Source: Limnobaculum eriocheiris
GTDB taxonomy: Bacteria > Pseudomonadota > Gammaproteobacteria > Enterobacterales > Enterobacteriaceae
NCBI RefSeq assembly: GCF_021010575.1
Contig: NZ_JAJNAG010000018.1
Coordinates: 1-64,000, forward strand
DNA: 64,000 nt
Reading direction: 5' to 3'
Made by a program: the position numbers and the translations under genes. This document shows positions 35,793-47,626 of this stretch, one piece after another (positions within the stretch are counted from its first letter, which is position 1; each line of letters opens with the position of its first letter). The notes under the pieces were generated by a model. That model searched no databases and was not told the DNA's origin. It was given only the letters and a program-made list of their open reading frames with translations.

Positions 35793-36809
35793 ATGCAAAC
35801 ACAAGACATGATGCAATCAATTCTAAATAAATTATTTCGTGCCGAATCATTAACTCAGCAGGAAAGCCAAACGCTTTTTAGCGGCATTGCACATGGAGAA
35901 TTAGAGCCTTCACAACTGGCTGCGGTACTTATCAGCATGAAAATTCGCGGGGAGACGCCTGATGAAATCGCCGGTGCGGCAAACGCGTTCTTAGCTGATG
36001 CCATGCCCTTCCCACGTCCGGATTACGATTTTGCCGATATCGTAGGTACCGGTGGTGATGGCACTAACAGCATCAATATTTCGACCGCCAGTGCATTTGT
36101 TGCCGCCGCTTGCGGTATTAAAATTGCCAAGCATGGTAACCGCAGCGTCTCCAGCCGTTCAGGATCGTCTGACCTGCTGGCAGCTATGGGTATTAAGCTT
36201 GACTTACCCGCTGATATTTCCCGTCAGGCGTTAGATGAAGTGGGCGTCTGTTTTCTGTTTGCACCTCAATATCATTCCGGCTTTCGCCACGCCATGCCGG
36301 TTCGTCAGCAGTTAAAAACCCGTACTCTGTTTAACGTATTAGGCCCGTTAATTAACCCGGCTCGCCCGAAAAAAGCCCTGATTGGTGTTTATAGCCCTGA
36401 GCTGGTACGCCCTATCGCCGAAACGCTAAAAGTTCTGGGTTACCAACAGGCTGCGGTAGTTCACGGCGGCGGTATGGATGAAGTCGCCATCCATGCTCCA
36501 ACTCAGGTTGCCGAGCTGCGTGACGGTGAAATCGTATGTTATCAGTTAACCAATCAGGATTTTGGTCTTAACCAGTATCAACTGTCCGACCTTGAAGGCG
36601 GTACACCGGAAGAAAACCGTGACATTTTGTCCCTCTTGTTACAAGGTAAAGGTGAAATTGCCCATGCGTCTGCTGTAGCTGCAAATGTAGCATTACTAAT
36701 GAGATTATTTGGGCAGGAAAATCTGCGTACTAATGCGCAACAGGCAATGGATGTGATTTCTAGTGGTATCGCCTTCGATAGAGTGCAGGCACTGGCGGCA
36801 AGAGGATAA
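35793..36809 (+). CDS. trpD: Anthranilate phosphoribosyltransferase
   Basis: Transfers the phosphoribosyl group of PRPP to anthranilate. 338 residues, a stand-alone TrpD as in Yersinia. [14 protein letters not shown] (PRPP loop), [31 protein letters not shown] and VHGGGMDE are all present. The start at 35793 is downstream of the attenuator; a longer frame from 35670 would overlap the terminator and is rejected. The first residues, [11 protein letters not shown], begin with MQTQ, exactly the TrpE N-terminus, and the DNA just upstream also resembles that before trpE. The native start may have been Met6 or Met7. Confidence 0.94.
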   Translation: MQTQDMMQSILNKLFRAESLTQQESQTLFSGIAHGELEPSQLAAVLISMKIRGETPDEIAGAANAFLADAMPFPRPDYDFADIVGTGGDGTNSINISTASAFVAAACGIKIAKHGNRSVSSRSGSSDLLAAMGIKLDLPADISRQALDEVGVCFLFAPQYHSGFRHAMPVRQQLKTRTLFNVLGPLINPARPKKALIGVYSPELVRPIAETLKVLGYQQAAVVHGGGMDEVAIHAPTQVAELRDGEIVCYQLTNQDFGLNQYQLSDLEGGTPEENRDILSLLLQGKGEIAHASAVAANVALLMRLFGQENLRTNAQQAMDVISSGIAFDRVQALAARG

Positions 36810-38174
36810 ATGATGCAAGAAACCGTATTAACGCGCATTGTTCGTGATAAGCAAGTTTGGGTCGCAGAACGTCGTCAAAAACAGCCGCTGGAAAGCTTTC
36901 GTCATAAAGTAATCCCCAGCGAACGTAACTTCTATCAGGCATTAACCCGTGATCACAGCGTATTTATTCTGGAATGTAAAAAGGCATCCCCATCAAAGGG
37001 GGTGATTCGTCAACATTTTGATCCACGAGCTATTGCCGAAAGTTATCGTGATTTTGCCTCAGTGATTTCTGTATTAACCGATGAGAAATACTTTCAGGGC
37101 AACTTTGATTATCTGACGCTGGTTAGCCATCAGGTTCATCAACCGGTGTTGTGTAAAGATTTTATTATTGATGAATATCAGATCTATCTGGCCCGTTTCT
37201 ACCATGCGGATGCTGTTCTGCTGATGCTTTCAGTGCTGGATGATGAACAATATATCGCACTGGCCGCCGTTGCTCACGCCCTCAACATGGGCGTGCTGAC
37301 AGAAGCCAGTAATGAAAGCGAGCTACAACGGGCCATTGCATTACAGGCCCGGGTCGTTGGTATTAATAATCGGGATTTACGTGACCTCTCTATCGATCTG
37401 AATCGTACCCGTACCATGGCACCACAATTGCCTGAATCCACCATTGTTATCAGTGAATCCGGTATTCATAACTACCAGCAGGTACGTGAACTTAGTCAAT
37501 ACGCTAATGGTTTCCTTATTGGTAGCGCACTGATGTCCGAAGAGAATCTGGATCTGGCTATTCGCCGCGTTCTTTTCGGTGCCAACAAGGTATGTGGATT
37601 GACCCAACCAGAAGATGCCGCCGCCGCTTATCGCGCCGGTGCCGTATACGGCGGCCTGATTTTTGTTGGTAAATCACCACGCTATATTGATTTGGCTCAG
37701 GCTCAAAAAGTCACTGCCGCTGCCCCGTTAAACTGGGTTGGTGTATTCAGTAATGCCAAAGCCGATACCATTTGTCTGGCGGCTGAACGGCTTAATCTCT
37801 CTGCGGTTCAACTGCACGGCAGCGAAGATAGCGATTATATTCATAACTTACGCTCTCGCCTGCCGGCAAATTGCCTGATCTGGAAAGCTCAATCAGTTGA
37901 TGGTCAGTTACCTGAACTGAATCACCCTCAGGTTGATTGCTATCTGTTGGATAACGGTGCGGGTGGTACCGGACAGACTTTTGACTGGCAAGTATTACAG
38001 GGGCATGAACTGGGCAATGTAATGGTAGCCGGAGGATTAAACCCGGGTAATACCGCAGCAGCGGCCGAACTGGGCTGTCAGGGGCTGGATTTTAACTCCG
38101 GAGTGGAAAGCCAGCCAGGTCATAAAGACATTACCAAAATCAACGCGGTATTTAGCATACTACGCAACTATTAA
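36810..38174 (+). CDS. trpC: Bifunctional indole-3-glycerol-phosphate synthase / phosphoribosylanthranilate isomerase
   Basis: Two fused TIM barrels carrying out consecutive steps: PRA isomerase (TrpF part) and IGP synthase (TrpC part). 454 residues. The N-terminal barrel shows ECKKASPSKGVIR (catalytic Lys), LCKDFIIDEYQIY, NNRDLRDL and ISESGI. The C-terminal barrel starts near residue 255 with NKVCGLTQPEDA and has VQLHGSE, LLDNGAGGTGQTFDW and AGGLNPGN. The fusion is typical of Enterobacterales. Its ATG directly follows the trpD stop. Confidence 0.96.
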   Translation: MMQETVLTRIVRDKQVWVAERRQKQPLESFRHKVIPSERNFYQALTRDHSVFILECKKASPSKGVIRQHFDPRAIAESYRDFASVISVLTDEKYFQGNFDYLTLVSHQVHQPVLCKDFIIDEYQIYLARFYHADAVLLMLSVLDDEQYIALAAVAHALNMGVLTEASNESELQRAIALQARVVGINNRDLRDLSIDLNRTRTMAPQLPESTIVISESGIHNYQQVRELSQYANGFLIGSALMSEENLDLAIRRVLFGANKVCGLTQPEDAAAAYRAGAVYGGLIFVGKSPRYIDLAQAQKVTAAAPLNWVGVFSNAKADTICLAAERLNLSAVQLHGSEDSDYIHNLRSRLPANCLIWKAQSVDGQLPELNHPQVDCYLLDNGAGGTGQTFDWQVLQGHELGNVMVAGGLNPGNTAAAAELGCQGLDFNSGVESQPGHKDITKINAVFSILRNY

Positions 38175-38207
38175 TAATGACAAAAGTGGAAGACTAAGGG
38201 ATATAAC

Positions 38208-39398
38208 ATGACATTACTTAACCCCTATTTCGGCGAGTTTGGCGGGATGTATGTACCTCAAATCCTGATGCCCGCATTACAGCAACTGGAAGAGGCTTTC
38301 GTCAGTGCTCAACGGGATCCGGCATTTCATGCTGAATTTCAGGATTTATTGAGAAACTATGCGGGTCGTCCAACGCCGTTAACCTTATGCCGCAATCTGA
38401 CGGCGGGAAGCAAAACCAAGCTGTATCTGAAACGCGAAGATTTACTGCACGGTGGTGCCCATAAAACTAACCAGGTGTTAGGTCAGGCGCTGTTAGCAAA
38501 ACGCATGGGTAAAACCGAAATCATCGCAGAAACCGGGGCTGGTCAGCATGGGGTTGCAGCCGCATTAGCCAGTGCGTTACTGGGTTTAAAATGCCGGATT
38601 TATATGGGGGCTAAAGACGTTGAGCGTCAGTCACCTAACGTTTTCAGAATGCGTCTGATGGGCGCTGAAGTTATTCCTGTTCACAGCGGTTCTTCCACCC
38701 TAAAAGATGCCTGTAATGAGGCGCTGCGTGACTGGTCTGGTAATTATGATACCGCTCACTATCTGTTAGGTACGGCGGCAGGCCCACATCCATTCCCAAC
38801 GATTGTACGTGAGTTCCAGCGTATGATTGGTGAAGAAACCAAAGAACAAATGAAAGATCGTGAAAATTGCCTGCCGGACGCAGTTATTGCCTGTATTGGT
38901 GGTGGCTCTAATGCTATTGGTATGTTTGCCGATTTCATTGAAGAATCCAGCGTGCGTTTGATTGGCGTAGAACCCGCCGGATTAGGCATAGAATCAGGCC
39001 AGCACGGGGCACCATTAAAACATGGTCGCGTTGGTATCTACTTTGGTATGAAATCACCAATGATGCAAACCAGCGAAGGTCAGATTGAAGAGTCTTACTC
39101 TATTTCTGCCGGCCTTGATTTCCCTTCTGTTGGACCACAACATGCTCACCTGAATAGTATTGGTCGCGCTGAATATGTTTCTATTACGGATGATGAAGCG
39201 CTGGATGCCTTTAAGCAACTATCCCGCCATGAGGGTATTATCCCTGCACTGGAGTCTTCTCATGCCCTGGCTTACGCCTTAAAAATGATTGCTGCAGAAC
39301 CGGAAAAGGAACAAATTCTGGTGGTCAATCTGTCTGGTCGTGGTGATAAAGACATTTTTACAGTTCATGATATTTTAAAAGCGCGGGGAGAAATCTGA
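38208..39398 (+). CDS. trpB: Tryptophan synthase beta chain
   Basis: PLP enzyme joining indole and serine to make tryptophan. 396 residues; the PLP lysine is at about 86 in HGGAHKTNQ, the phosphate-binding loop is GGGSNAIG, with ETGAGQHG before it and LSGRGDKD near the end. AAGGGATATAAC is the ribosome site. The stop overlaps trpA by one base (TGATG), so subunits of the alpha2-beta2 complex are translated in step. Confidence 0.97.
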   Translation: MTLLNPYFGEFGGMYVPQILMPALQQLEEAFVSAQRDPAFHAEFQDLLRNYAGRPTPLTLCRNLTAGSKTKLYLKREDLLHGGAHKTNQVLGQALLAKRMGKTEIIAETGAGQHGVAAALASALLGLKCRIYMGAKDVERQSPNVFRMRLMGAEVIPVHSGSSTLKDACNEALRDWSGNYDTAHYLLGTAAGPHPFPTIVREFQRMIGEETKEQMKDRENCLPDAVIACIGGGSNAIGMFADFIEESSVRLIGVEPAGLGIESGQHGAPLKHGRVGIYFGMKSPMMQTSEGQIEESYSISAGLDFPSVGPQHAHLNSIGRAEYVSITDDEALDAFKQLSRHEGIIPALESSHALAYALKMIAAEPEKEQILVVNLSGRGDKDIFTVHDILKARGEI

Positions 39399-40204
39399 TG
39401 GATCGTTATCAACAACTATTTGAACGCCTGAATGCCGACAATCAGGGCGCTTTTGTTCCTTTTGTGACTTTGGGGGATCCAAACCCGGAGCTCTCTCTGG
39501 AAATTATTGATACTTTAGTTGCCGCAGGCGCTGATGCGCTGGAGCTGGGTATTCCGTTCTCCGATCCACTGGCAGACGGCCCAACCATTCAAAGCGCCAC
39601 CCTGCGTGCTTTCGCCTCAGGAGTGACGCCGTCACTTTGTTTTGAATTATTAGGCAAAGTCCGGGCAAAACATCCTGATATTCCCATTGGTTTACTGATG
39701 TACGCCAATCAGGTGTTTAGCCGTGGTATTGATGAGTTTTATGCACAGTGTGCAAAAGTAGGCGTCGATTCCGTTCTGGTGGCCGATGTTCCACTGGAAG
39801 AGTCACAACCATTCCGTCTGGCGGCTCAACGTTATAACATTGCGCCAATCTTTATTTGTCCACCTAATGCAGATGACGAACTGTTACGTCAAATCGCGAC
39901 TCATGGCCGTGGATACACCTACCTGCTCTCCCGTGCTGGCGTCACCGGTACAGAGAACAAAGCACATCTACCTCTTGAGCATCTGGTTGCCAAACTGAAA
40001 GAGTATAATGCCGCACCGCTTATCCAGGGCTTTGGCATCTCAGAACCTTCACAGGTAAAAGCCGCCCTAACCAGCGGAGCCGCTGGTGCCATCTCCGGTT
40101 CAGCCATTGTGAAGATTATCGAGCAAAGCCACCAACAGCCGAAAATCATGCTGGAAAAACTGGCGGAGTTTGTTAAAGGAATGAAGGCAGCGACGAAACG
40201 CTAA
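39398..40204 (+). CDS. trpA: Tryptophan synthase alpha chain
   Basis: Cleaves indole-3-glycerol phosphate to indole, which is channelled to TrpB. 268 residues, TIM barrel; catalytic Glu49 ([11 protein letters not shown]) and Asp60 (LAD) stand at the E. coli positions. LLSRAGVTG and the phosphate-binding GFGIS and GSAIV are present. It is the last gene of the trp region and is followed by a strong terminator. Confidence 0.97.
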   Translation: MDRYQQLFERLNADNQGAFVPFVTLGDPNPELSLEIIDTLVAAGADALELGIPFSDPLADGPTIQSATLRAFASGVTPSLCFELLGKVRAKHPDIPIGLLMYANQVFSRGIDEFYAQCAKVGVDSVLVADVPLEESQPFRLAAQRYNIAPIFICPPNADDELLRQIATHGRGYTYLLSRAGVTGTENKAHLPLEHLVAKLKEYNAAPLIQGFGISEPSQVKAALTSGAAGAISGSAIVKIIEQSHQQPKIMLEKLAEFVKGMKAATKR

Positions 40205-40225
40205 TCAGTGTGTTATATCTTATAA

Positions 40226-40250
40226 CAGGCCCGCTTATTTAGCGGGCCTG
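40226..40250. terminator. Terminator between trpA and phoR
   Basis: CAGGCCCGCT-tattt-AGCGGGCCTG, a perfect 10-bp stem, between convergent trpA and phoR. The T-tract after it is modest (CTTCGTTATT). Confidence 0.85.
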
Positions 40251-40284
40251 CTTCGTTATTGTTACTGATAGAAAGTAACAAAAT

Positions 40285-41574
40285 TTAGTTCTCCGCCACC
40301 AACCTTACCGGCAACACAAACCTGAACTCACTCCCGCCCCCCAATCGACTTTCAATATTCAACTGGGAATTATGATGATTCAACACATGCTTAACGATTG
40401 CCAGCCCTAAACCGCTACCCCCGGTCTGGCTGGAGCGTGATGGATCCACACGATAAAAACGCTCCGTCAGATGAGCAATATGCTGTTGTTCAATACCCGG
40501 GCCATTATCTTTTACGCTAAACTGCGGCCCACGAGGCGTTAATGTCCAGCTCACATAAACATCAGTTCCTGATGGAGTATGGTTGATCGCGTTATACACC
40601 AAATTAGACATTGCGCTGTAAAGCTGCTCCTGATTGCCCAACACCTGCAATTTGGCATCAATATCAAAGTGAAGCTGGTGTTCGCCGTTGCTCAGAATAT
40701 TGGCTTCACGCGCAAGCCCCTCCAACAAAACCGGAACATTAATTTTTTCATTTAATGCATAGCGAGGAGCGGCTTCAATACGTGATAGCATCAGTAATTG
40801 ATTAACCAGACTGCTCATACGCTCGGTCTGGCCTTTCATGCTAGTCAAAGCCTTATGACGAATCTCTGGTCGGGTATCATCATCCCCCAACATTTCAATA
40901 TAGCCTTGCAAAACTGTCAGCGGGGTTTTCAGCTCATGGCTCACATTGGTGAAGAATTTACGACGTACCTCTTCCAACTGCCTGATTTGTGATACATCAC
41001 GGGCAGAGATCAACATATGTCCTTCATCATAAGGCATCACCCGAAACTCAATATAGCTGCCTTTATTAAACTGTAGGGTTAATGGCTCATGAAACTGCTT
41101 ACGCTTAATAAATTCGGCAAATTGTGGATAGCGAATCAGATTGAGAATATGTTGGCCGTTATCTTCCGGCCAGCGAAAACCCAGCATTTGTTGAGCCAGT
41201 TTGTTACACCAAAAGATATGTCCACTTTCGGTACTTAATACCACGGCATCCGGTAACGATTCGGCACCGCTACGAAAGCGTTTAATCAGCGAAGCCAACT
41301 CGCGACGACGCTGACGATTACGATGCTGCATTTGATACAGACCATAGAATAACGGTTCCCAACTTCCCCTGCCTGGCGGAGGCATAATGCTGCGATCCAA
41401 CCATAACCAGTGCGACAGCTTTAGCAGATTATAGAAATGCCACAGTAAGGCACAAAGCACCGAAATCAACAATAACAGCGTCAAATGACCAATAAAAATG
41501 CTCAACAGCAATGCCGGAAGGCAAAACAGCAACAGCTCAATAACAATTTTCTTCCACGACAGGCGTTCTAGCAC
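40285..41574 (-). CDS. phoR: Phosphate-regulon sensor histidine kinase PhoR
   Basis: Membrane histidine kinase that phosphorylates PhoB under phosphate limitation, signalled through the Pst transporter and PhoU. 429 residues: two adjoining N-terminal membrane segments (about 10-48) with almost no periplasmic loop, a basic linker, a PAS domain (about 100-190), an H-box with His213 in [17 protein letters not shown], and an ATPase domain with N ([10 protein letters not shown]), G1 (DNGPGI) and G2 (GGSGLGLAI) boxes. It is 23 bp downstream of phoB. Confidence 0.96.
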   Translation of the reverse strand: MLERLSWKKIVIELLLFCLPALLLSIFIGHLTLLLLISVLCALLWHFYNLLKLSHWLWLDRSIMPPPGRGSWEPLFYGLYQMQHRNRQRRRELASLIKRFRSGAESLPDAVVLSTESGHIFWCNKLAQQMLGFRWPEDNGQHILNLIRYPQFAEFIKRKQFHEPLTLQFNKGSYIEFRVMPYDEGHMLISARDVSQIRQLEEVRRKFFTNVSHELKTPLTVLQGYIEMLGDDDTRPEIRHKALTSMKGQTERMSSLVNQLLMLSRIEAAPRYALNEKINVPVLLEGLAREANILSNGEHQLHFDIDAKLQVLGNQEQLYSAMSNLVYNAINHTPSGTDVYVSWTLTPRGPQFSVKDNGPGIEQQHIAHLTERFYRVDPSRSSQTGGSGLGLAIVKHVLNHHNSQLNIESRLGGGSEFRFVLPVRLVAEN

Positions 41575-41597
41575 AAGCGAGTCCCTAACCAGTTAAC

Positions 41598-42287
41598 TTA
41601 AAAGCGAGTTGAAAAACGATAACCTGAACCGCGAACGGTTTGCAGCATCTTGTCATACCCACTGCCCTCCAGGGTCTTGCGTAAGCGACGAATAAATACG
41701 TCAACGGTACGATCTTCAACATACACATTGGTTCCCCATACCTGATTAAGTAGCTGTTCGCGGCTATAAACACGTTCAGGATGGCTCATAAAAAAATGCA
41801 GCAGCCTGTATTCCGTAGGTCCCATATCCAACGGTTTATCATCCACCATGACTCGATGAGACGATGGATCCAAAGTTAACCCATTAAATACCAAGGCTTC
41901 ATGTTCGGTCATTGGGGAAGTTCGGCGCATCACTGCTTTAATACGCGCTAAAAGTTCTTTAGGGGAAAAAGGCTTGGTCACATAATCATCAGCACCGGAC
42001 TCAAGCCCCTGAACCCGATCCTCCTCTTCTCCGCGGGCAGTTAACATCACTACCGGAATCGCTTTCATCAGAGGATCGCGCTTTAAATATTTGATCAGTT
42101 GAATGCCAGACCCTCCCGGTAACATCCAGTCCAGCAGGATCAGATCGGGGAAAGGTTCGATAAGTAAAGATTGAGCTGCGGTAAAATCCGCTGCTTCGAT
42201 AGCCTGATAGCCATGTTGCTCAAGAACGAGAGAAATCATTTCCCGAATAGGTGCCTCATCCTCAACCACCAGTATGCGTTTTATCAT
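41598..42287 (-). CDS. phoB: Phosphate-regulon response regulator PhoB
   Basis: OmpR-type activator of the Pho regulon. 229 residues: receiver domain with acidic pocket Glu9-Asp10, phosphoacceptor Asp53 in LLDWMLPG and Lys in VTKPFSP (about 105); winged-helix DNA-binding domain from about 130, ending SGYRFSTRF. First gene of phoBR, with a Pho-box-like sequence about 150 bp upstream, consistent with autoregulation. Confidence 0.97.
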   Translation of the reverse strand: MIKRILVVEDEAPIREMISLVLEQHGYQAIEAADFTAAQSLLIEPFPDLILLDWMLPGGSGIQLIKYLKRDPLMKAIPVVMLTARGEEEDRVQGLESGADDYVTKPFSPKELLARIKAVMRRTSPMTEHEALVFNGLTLDPSSHRVMVDDKPLDMGPTEYRLLHFFMSHPERVYSREQLLNQVWGTNVYVEDRTVDVFIRRLRKTLEGSGYDKMLQTVRGSGYRFSTRF

Positions 42288-42433
42288 ACGTGCTCTGCTC
42301 TTTGTTGTTTTCTCTCAACACAATGCGAGTTGAATGATTATATACCCTAATAATTTGCGTTGCAGAAACAACCGTAACATCATCAATCCATCTGCAACTT
42401 AAAGTACTACGGATTACAGTGCCTTGGCATTAT

Positions 42434-42451
42434 GCTACAGATATATGACAC
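42434..42451 (-). promoter_or_regulatory. Candidate PhoB box upstream of phoB
   Basis: On the minus strand GTGTCATATATCTGTAGC matches the Pho box (CTGTCAT-A/T-A/T-A/T-CTGTCA) in both 7-base direct repeats with few mismatches. It lies 147-164 bp upstream of the phoB start, in the divergent phoB/sbcD region. Confidence 0.65.
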
Positions 42452-42533
42452 TTTTATTACGTTAACAACGTTTTCTGTTAATGAAACGTCCACTAAGGTA
42501 GTCCTGACCATCTCTACTGCGTATAATCCCCGC

Positions 42534-42563
42534 TAACCATAGCGCACCATATGGTTATTTTTT
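42534..42563 (+). other. Terminator-like hairpin immediately before sbcD
   Basis: TAACCATA-gcgcacca-TATGGTTA followed by TTTTTT, ending 14 bases before the sbcD start. A good -10 (TATAAT, 42522-42527) lies just upstream, so this promoter would start transcription at about the first stem base. It could be a 5' mRNA stem, an attenuator for transcripts from further upstream, or the end of a short RNA. Confidence 0.55.
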
Positions 42564-42577
42564 GACAGAGAGGATTC

Positions 42578-43843
42578 ATGCGCATTATTCACACATCTGA
42601 CTGGCATCTTGGACAATACTTCTTTACCAAAAGCCGTGCGGCTGAACATGCAGAATTTTTGCGCTGGTTAACTGAAAAAGTCACTGAACATCAGGTTGAT
42701 GCCATTATTGTGGCGGGTGATGTTTTTGATACGACCTCGCCCCCCAGCTATGCCCGTGAATTGTACAATCAGTTTATTGTGGGGTTGCAACCAACCGGCT
42801 GTCAGTTGGTTGTACTGGGTGGAAATCATGACTCCGTTGCGATGCTTAATGAATCCCGCGAACTGTTGACTTACCTCAACACTCAGGTCATCGCCAGCGT
42901 TACGCAGCAGCCAGAACAACAACTGATCGTTCTGAATAATGCCCGGGGAGAACCCGGTGCCCTGGTGTGTGCCATTCCATTTATTCGTGCCAGAGATGTA
43001 TTATCCAGTCAGGCAGGCCAGTCCGGCGGAGAAAAACAGCAGGCTTTGCTGGAGGCAATCAGCCAGCACTATCAGCAGATATACCTGTTAGCAAAAAAAA
43101 AGCAGCAACAGTACGTCAAACATTTGCCAATTATTGTTACCGGACATTTAACCACCGTTGGAGCATCCACATCCGACTCCGTTCGTGATATTTACATCGG
43201 CACACTGGATGCCTTTCCCGCTCAGGCATTTCCCCCTGCCGACTATATTGCGTTAGGTCATATTCACCGGCCGCAAAAAGTGGCCAAATCAGACTATATT
43301 CGCTATTCCGGTTCTCCCATCCCCTTAAGCTTTGATGAAAGCGGCCAGGAAAAAAGTGTGGTGCTGGTGGAGTTCTCTCCGCAGACAGAGCCGCAAATTA
43401 CCTTACTTACTGTGCCGCAGTTTCAACCTATGCGCTTAATTAAAGGGGATATTGAAGCGATAAAAATTGCACTGGAAGACTTCCGCCATCAGCAAGAACA
43501 GAAAACTATCTGGCTGGATATTGAAGTGGATTCACGCCTTTACCTGAATGACATTCAGCGACAAATTCAGCAAATGACCGAGACATTGCCAGTGGAAGTT
43601 ATTTTGCTGCGCCGCAGTAAAGCTCTCATTCAACAGGCCATTCAGCGTCAGGAAAAAGAGACGCTGTCCGAATTGACGGTTAATGAAGTCTTTAAGCGCA
43701 GGCTGGTATTGGATGACGACGATAATCAGGCCACTCATCAACAACATCAGCGGGTGCGCCAGCTGTTTCATCAGTTGGTAGAGGAAATGGCCGAACAAAC
43801 TGAGCAGCCTGTTGATGGAGGGCGGTCTGATGCGCATTCTTAG
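42578..43843 (+). CDS. sbcD: Nuclease SbcCD subunit D
   Basis: Mn-dependent nuclease subunit of the SbcCD (Mre11-Rad50-like) complex, which cuts DNA hairpins and blocked ends. 421 residues with the phosphodiesterase motifs DWHLGQ (7-12), GDVFD, GGNHDS, TGHLT and GHIHRPQ in order, then a capping region; the helical C-terminus would contact SbcC. AGAGAGGATTC is the ribosome site. It overlaps sbcC by 14 bases. Confidence 0.95.
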   Translation: MRIIHTSDWHLGQYFFTKSRAAEHAEFLRWLTEKVTEHQVDAIIVAGDVFDTTSPPSYARELYNQFIVGLQPTGCQLVVLGGNHDSVAMLNESRELLTYLNTQVIASVTQQPEQQLIVLNNARGEPGALVCAIPFIRARDVLSSQAGQSGGEKQQALLEAISQHYQQIYLLAKKKQQQYVKHLPIIVTGHLTTVGASTSDSVRDIYIGTLDAFPAQAFPPADYIALGHIHRPQKVAKSDYIRYSGSPIPLSFDESGQEKSVVLVEFSPQTEPQITLLTVPQFQPMRLIKGDIEAIKIALEDFRHQQEQKTIWLDIEVDSRLYLNDIQRQIQQMTETLPVEVILLRRSKALIQQAIQRQEKETLSELTVNEVFKRRLVLDDDDNQATHQQHQRVRQLFHQLVEEMAEQTEQPVDGGRSDAHS

Positions 43844-46800
43844 CCTGCGGCTTAAAAACATTAACTCGCTAAAAGACGAGTGGAGAATCGATTTCACTCA
43901 GGAACCTTTTTGCGATAACGCGCTGTTTGCTATTACCGGTGCCACCGGTGCCGGTAAAACCACCCTACTGGATGCTATTTGTCTGGCGCTTTACCATAAA
44001 ACGCCACGTCTGAACGTAACGCCCACTCAAAATGAACTGATGACCCAGCATACTGCGGAATCGCTGGCTGAAGTGGAGTTTGAAGTTCAGGGCGTTGGCT
44101 ACCGCGCATTCTGGAGCCAGCGCCGGGCAAAAGGCAGCCCTGATGGTAACCTGCAACCCCCTAAAGTTGAGCTGGCCTATATTCGCGATGGCAAAATCAT
44201 CACCGATAAAATTCGGGATAAACTCGACCTGACTGCGCACATCACCGGATTAGACTTTAGCCGCTTCACCAAGTCCATGATGCTGTCGCAGGGGGAGTTT
44301 GCCGCTTTTCTTAATGCGGAACCTAAAGAGCGCGCAGAACTGCTGGAGGAGCTTACCGGCACAGAGATCTATGGTCATATTTCTGAGCAAGTTTTCTTAT
44401 CTCATAAAGAGGCCAGAAACCAACTGGATACCCTGCACACCTTGTTGGGAAGCGTACAGTTACTGTCGGAAGAACAGACTCTGGCGTTAAACCAACAGAC
44501 TCAACAACTGCAATCACAGGAAGCATTGCTGGCCCGACAAACCGAACGCCTGCTGGCGGATAAACAATGGCTGGAAAAACGGGATGAGTACCAGCGTCAG
44601 GAATTACAGTGCCAGCAGCAGTTAACTCAGGCGCAACAGAATTGGCAACTGCAACAGCCTCAACTGGAAAAATTACAGCGTAGCGAACCGGCGGAAAAAC
44701 TGCGCCCTCTGCATACTAATCTGATGCGTTTACGTCAGGAGCAGCAAGACAATGTGCGGGAAATAACCCAAATTGCTCAAACAGAAACCGAACTAAAACA
44801 ACAGATTGCCGTTGCCCTGAAGGCACGTGAGCAGGCTGAGCAACAGTATGAATCACAACTCAAACAGCATGAGTTAACACGTACCCTGATTAACACCCGG
44901 GTCATACCGCTGGATTTACAGGCAAAACATAAAGCCAGCCAGCTAGCTCAGTTGGAGTCAGCGCGAGCCAGCCTTGCTCAACGGTTACAACAACAACAAA
45001 AGGAATATGACGCAGACCAGCTACAACAGCGTCAATTACTTAGTCGCCAGCAGGTACTGAGTGAATATTTTCAACGTCATTCATACCATCAGCATTGGGG
45101 GGAAAACCTGCCACTGTGGCAACAGCAACTAAACCAACTTACTCGTATAAATAATGAGTTACACAATACACAGCAATCAGCAGAACTTAAGCAAAAAGAG
45201 ATTGATAAACTCAACCAACAGTTGATTGAAGTGACTTTGTCACAGAAGCAGCATCAATCACAGCTGCAACAATTACAGCTGGGCTTCGACAAAAATGATG
45301 CCGCTTTCCAGCAGCTACGAACACAGCACAATCTGAACGAATTAAAACAGCAGCAACGCCATCTTGTCCAGACCAGAGAACGACAGCAGTCGCTCTCCCT
45401 GCTGTTTCAACGTTATCAGCAGGTGATCAGACAACATCAAACCCGCACAAATCAGCTAAATGAACTCATCACGACCATTAAACAGCTTGATGAAGACTTG
45501 TTAATCAAACGTCAGCAGTATGCTGATAAAAAAATCCATCTGGCCGATATCGAGAAACTGGCAGCGCAAGAGCTGATAATCAACCGTTTTGAGCAGGAAA
45601 GAGCGTTGTTGCAATCAGGTTCACCCTGCCCGTTATGCGGTTCCACCTTGCATCCATTAGTGGGTGAAAATAGTGCATTAAAAACATCAAATACCCAACA
45701 GCGCCTGACCCAATTAAAAAGTGAGTTTCAGCAGTTGCACGATGCCAAAATCGAGCTGAAAAGTAAGATTGCACTACAGAGCGATCGGCAAAACCAACTG
45801 ACAAAAGAGTTAAATGATCTGAATCTGGAGCTGGATGATATCAACCAACAGTGGCACCAACACTGCGAACAGCTGAATATCAGGCTATCCCTTACTGATA
45901 CAGAACAGTTTGAAGCTTATCTGGAAAACGTGCGGCAACAAGAGCAACAATTACAACAGCAGATAAGCCTGTTTGAACAGGCGGAGCAACAGTGGCAGTA
46001 CGAAAAAGATCTGCTGAATAAGCAACACAGCGCGACTCAGGAAGCTCAACAACGCGTAACATTACTGGCTCAGGATGTATTAAATAAAACTCAACAACAG
46101 CAACAATCTGAACAGGCCCGGCGACTATTACAGCAGGATCACCAAAGGCTGTCAGAACAGCTACACACTTCGCTGGCTCAATATGAACTCAGACTACCGC
46201 AACCAGAGCAGTACGACAGTTGGTATAGCGCACGTAAAACTGAATGGCGGCAGTGGCAAAGCTACCTCAACGACCAAAAAATGCTGGAGCAACAGTTAAT
46301 CACGCTGAATACCCGGATTGCCACACAGGCAACCCGACTGGAAAGCCTGAATACTCAAACGACAGAACACCAGACTCAACTTGCCGCCTGCCAACATGAA
46401 TTAGAACAGCTCAGACAACAGCGTCATCAACTATTTGGCGATCGGCAAACGGATCCAGCAATGTTGCAGCTTCAACAGCAGCAACAAGCCCTTGAACTGG
46501 CGGTAGCCGACAACAGAAACGTCTGGCAGCAGCTTAACGATCGACTGACGGCACTGAGTGGACAATGTTCCACCCTGCTATCTCAACAACAGCTGCTTCG
46601 ACAAAAAACCGATAGTGCTGAACATGAATTTAACTCCGCATTACAGCAGAGCCCTTTCAGTCATCAGGCTGATTTTCTGGATGCCCTGTTATCTCCGGAA
46701 TTACATCAGCAACTCACTGAGCTTAAAGAGACGCTCACCCATGCACTGCATCAGGCACAAACCCTGTTTAATGAAGCCAATAAGCAGCGACAACAGCACC

Positions 46801-47510
46801 TGGCTTTATTCCCGGAAACCCTGACGGAAGAGAGCAATATTGCCGATATCAGCTTACAGCTCGCTCAACTAACGCAAGAGAGTAAAGCTAACGGTATTCG
46901 TCAGGGAGAAATTCGCCAGCAGTTGGAAAACGACCGACTAAATCGTTCCAGCCAACAGTCGTTAGTGGAGCGTATTACGCAATATCAACAGCGAGTTGAC
47001 GATTGGGCTTATCTGAATAATCTGATCGGTTCCAGCGATGGTACAAAATTCCGTAAATTTGCTCAGGGCCTTACGCTGGAGCATTTAGTCTATCTGGCTA
47101 ACCAGCAGTTAAACCGATTACATGGCCGTTATCTGCTACAGCGTAAAGAGCATGGTGATCTTGAACTACAGGTGGTCGATACCTGGCAGGCGGATAACCT
47201 GCGGGATACCCAAACCCTGTCAGGAGGAGAAAGTTTTCTGGTGAGTCTGGCGCTGGCACTGGCGCTCTCCGATCTGGTCAGTCACAAAACCAGCATCGAC
47301 TCCCTGTTTCTGGATGAAGGTTTCGGCACTCTGGACGCTGAAACACTGGATATCGCACTGGACGCTCTGGATAACCTGAACGCCAGCGGCAAAATCATTG
47401 GCGTTATCAGCCATATTGATGCCATGAAAGAACGAATCCCGGTACAAATTCGGGTTCGCAAAGTGAATGGATTAGGCATCAGTAAATTGGATGATCGGTT
47501 CAAAAAATAG
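43830..47510 (+). CDS. sbcC: Nuclease SbcCD subunit C
   Basis: SMC-like ATPase partner of SbcD. 1226 residues: N-terminal ATPase half with Walker [10 protein letters not shown] (about 36-44), a very long Gln-rich coiled coil, a central zinc hook CPLCG (about residue 600), the returning coil, and the C-terminal half with signature [17 protein letters not shown] and Walker [12 protein letters not shown]. The start at 43830 gives the family N-terminus [15 protein letters not shown]; an upstream start adds six residues. It is about 180 residues longer than E. coli SbcC (1048), mostly in the coils. Confidence 0.95.
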   Translation: MRILSLRLKNINSLKDEWRIDFTQEPFCDNALFAITGATGAGKTTLLDAICLALYHKTPRLNVTPTQNELMTQHTAESLAEVEFEVQGVGYRAFWSQRRAKGSPDGNLQPPKVELAYIRDGKIITDKIRDKLDLTAHITGLDFSRFTKSMMLSQGEFAAFLNAEPKERAELLEELTGTEIYGHISEQVFLSHKEARNQLDTLHTLLGSVQLLSEEQTLALNQQTQQLQSQEALLARQTERLLADKQWLEKRDEYQRQELQCQQQLTQAQQNWQLQQPQLEKLQRSEPAEKLRPLHTNLMRLRQEQQDNVREITQIAQTETELKQQIAVALKAREQAEQQYESQLKQHELTRTLINTRVIPLDLQAKHKASQLAQLESARASLAQRLQQQQKEYDADQLQQRQLLSRQQVLSEYFQRHSYHQHWGENLPLWQQQLNQLTRINNELHNTQQSAELKQKEIDKLNQQLIEVTLSQKQHQSQLQQLQLGFDKNDAAFQQLRTQHNLNELKQQQRHLVQTRERQQSLSLLFQRYQQVIRQHQTRTNQLNELITTIKQLDEDLLIKRQQYADKKIHLADIEKLAAQELIINRFEQERALLQSGSPCPLCGSTLHPLVGENSALKTSNTQQRLTQLKSEFQQLHDAKIELKSKIALQSDRQNQLTKELNDLNLELDDINQQWHQHCEQLNIRLSLTDTEQFEAYLENVRQQEQQLQQQISLFEQAEQQWQYEKDLLNKQHSATQEAQQRVTLLAQDVLNKTQQQQQSEQARRLLQQDHQRLSEQLHTSLAQYELRLPQPEQYDSWYSARKTEWRQWQSYLNDQKMLEQQLITLNTRIATQATRLESLNTQTTEHQTQLAACQHELEQLRQQRHQLFGDRQTDPAMLQLQQQQQALELAVADNRNVWQQLNDRLTALSGQCSTLLSQQQLLRQKTDSAEHEFNSALQQSPFSHQADFLDALLSPELHQQLTELKETLTHALHQAQTLFNEANKQRQQHLALFPETLTEESNIADISLQLAQLTQESKANGIRQGEIRQQLENDRLNRSSQQSLVERITQYQQRVDDWAYLNNLIGSSDGTKFRKFAQGLTLEHLVYLANQQLNRLHGRYLLQRKEHGDLELQVVDTWQADNLRDTQTLSGGESFLVSLALALALSDLVSHKTSIDSLFLDEGFGTLDAETLDIALDALDNLNASGKIIGVISHIDAMKERIPVQIRVRKVNGLGISKLDDRFKK

Positions 47511-47626
47511 TATTACTCAATTATTTCATAACTTTCGTTAGCTAAAATCACAGCACGACGCTTTGCGATTGGTTATGATGGAAACTATGTTTATACAGAG
47601 CTCTGCTCTTTTTAATGGAAATAACT

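Noticed and set aside
43812-43829. sbcC start at 43812
   Set aside because: Adds six unsupported residues; [10 protein letters not shown] is the family start.
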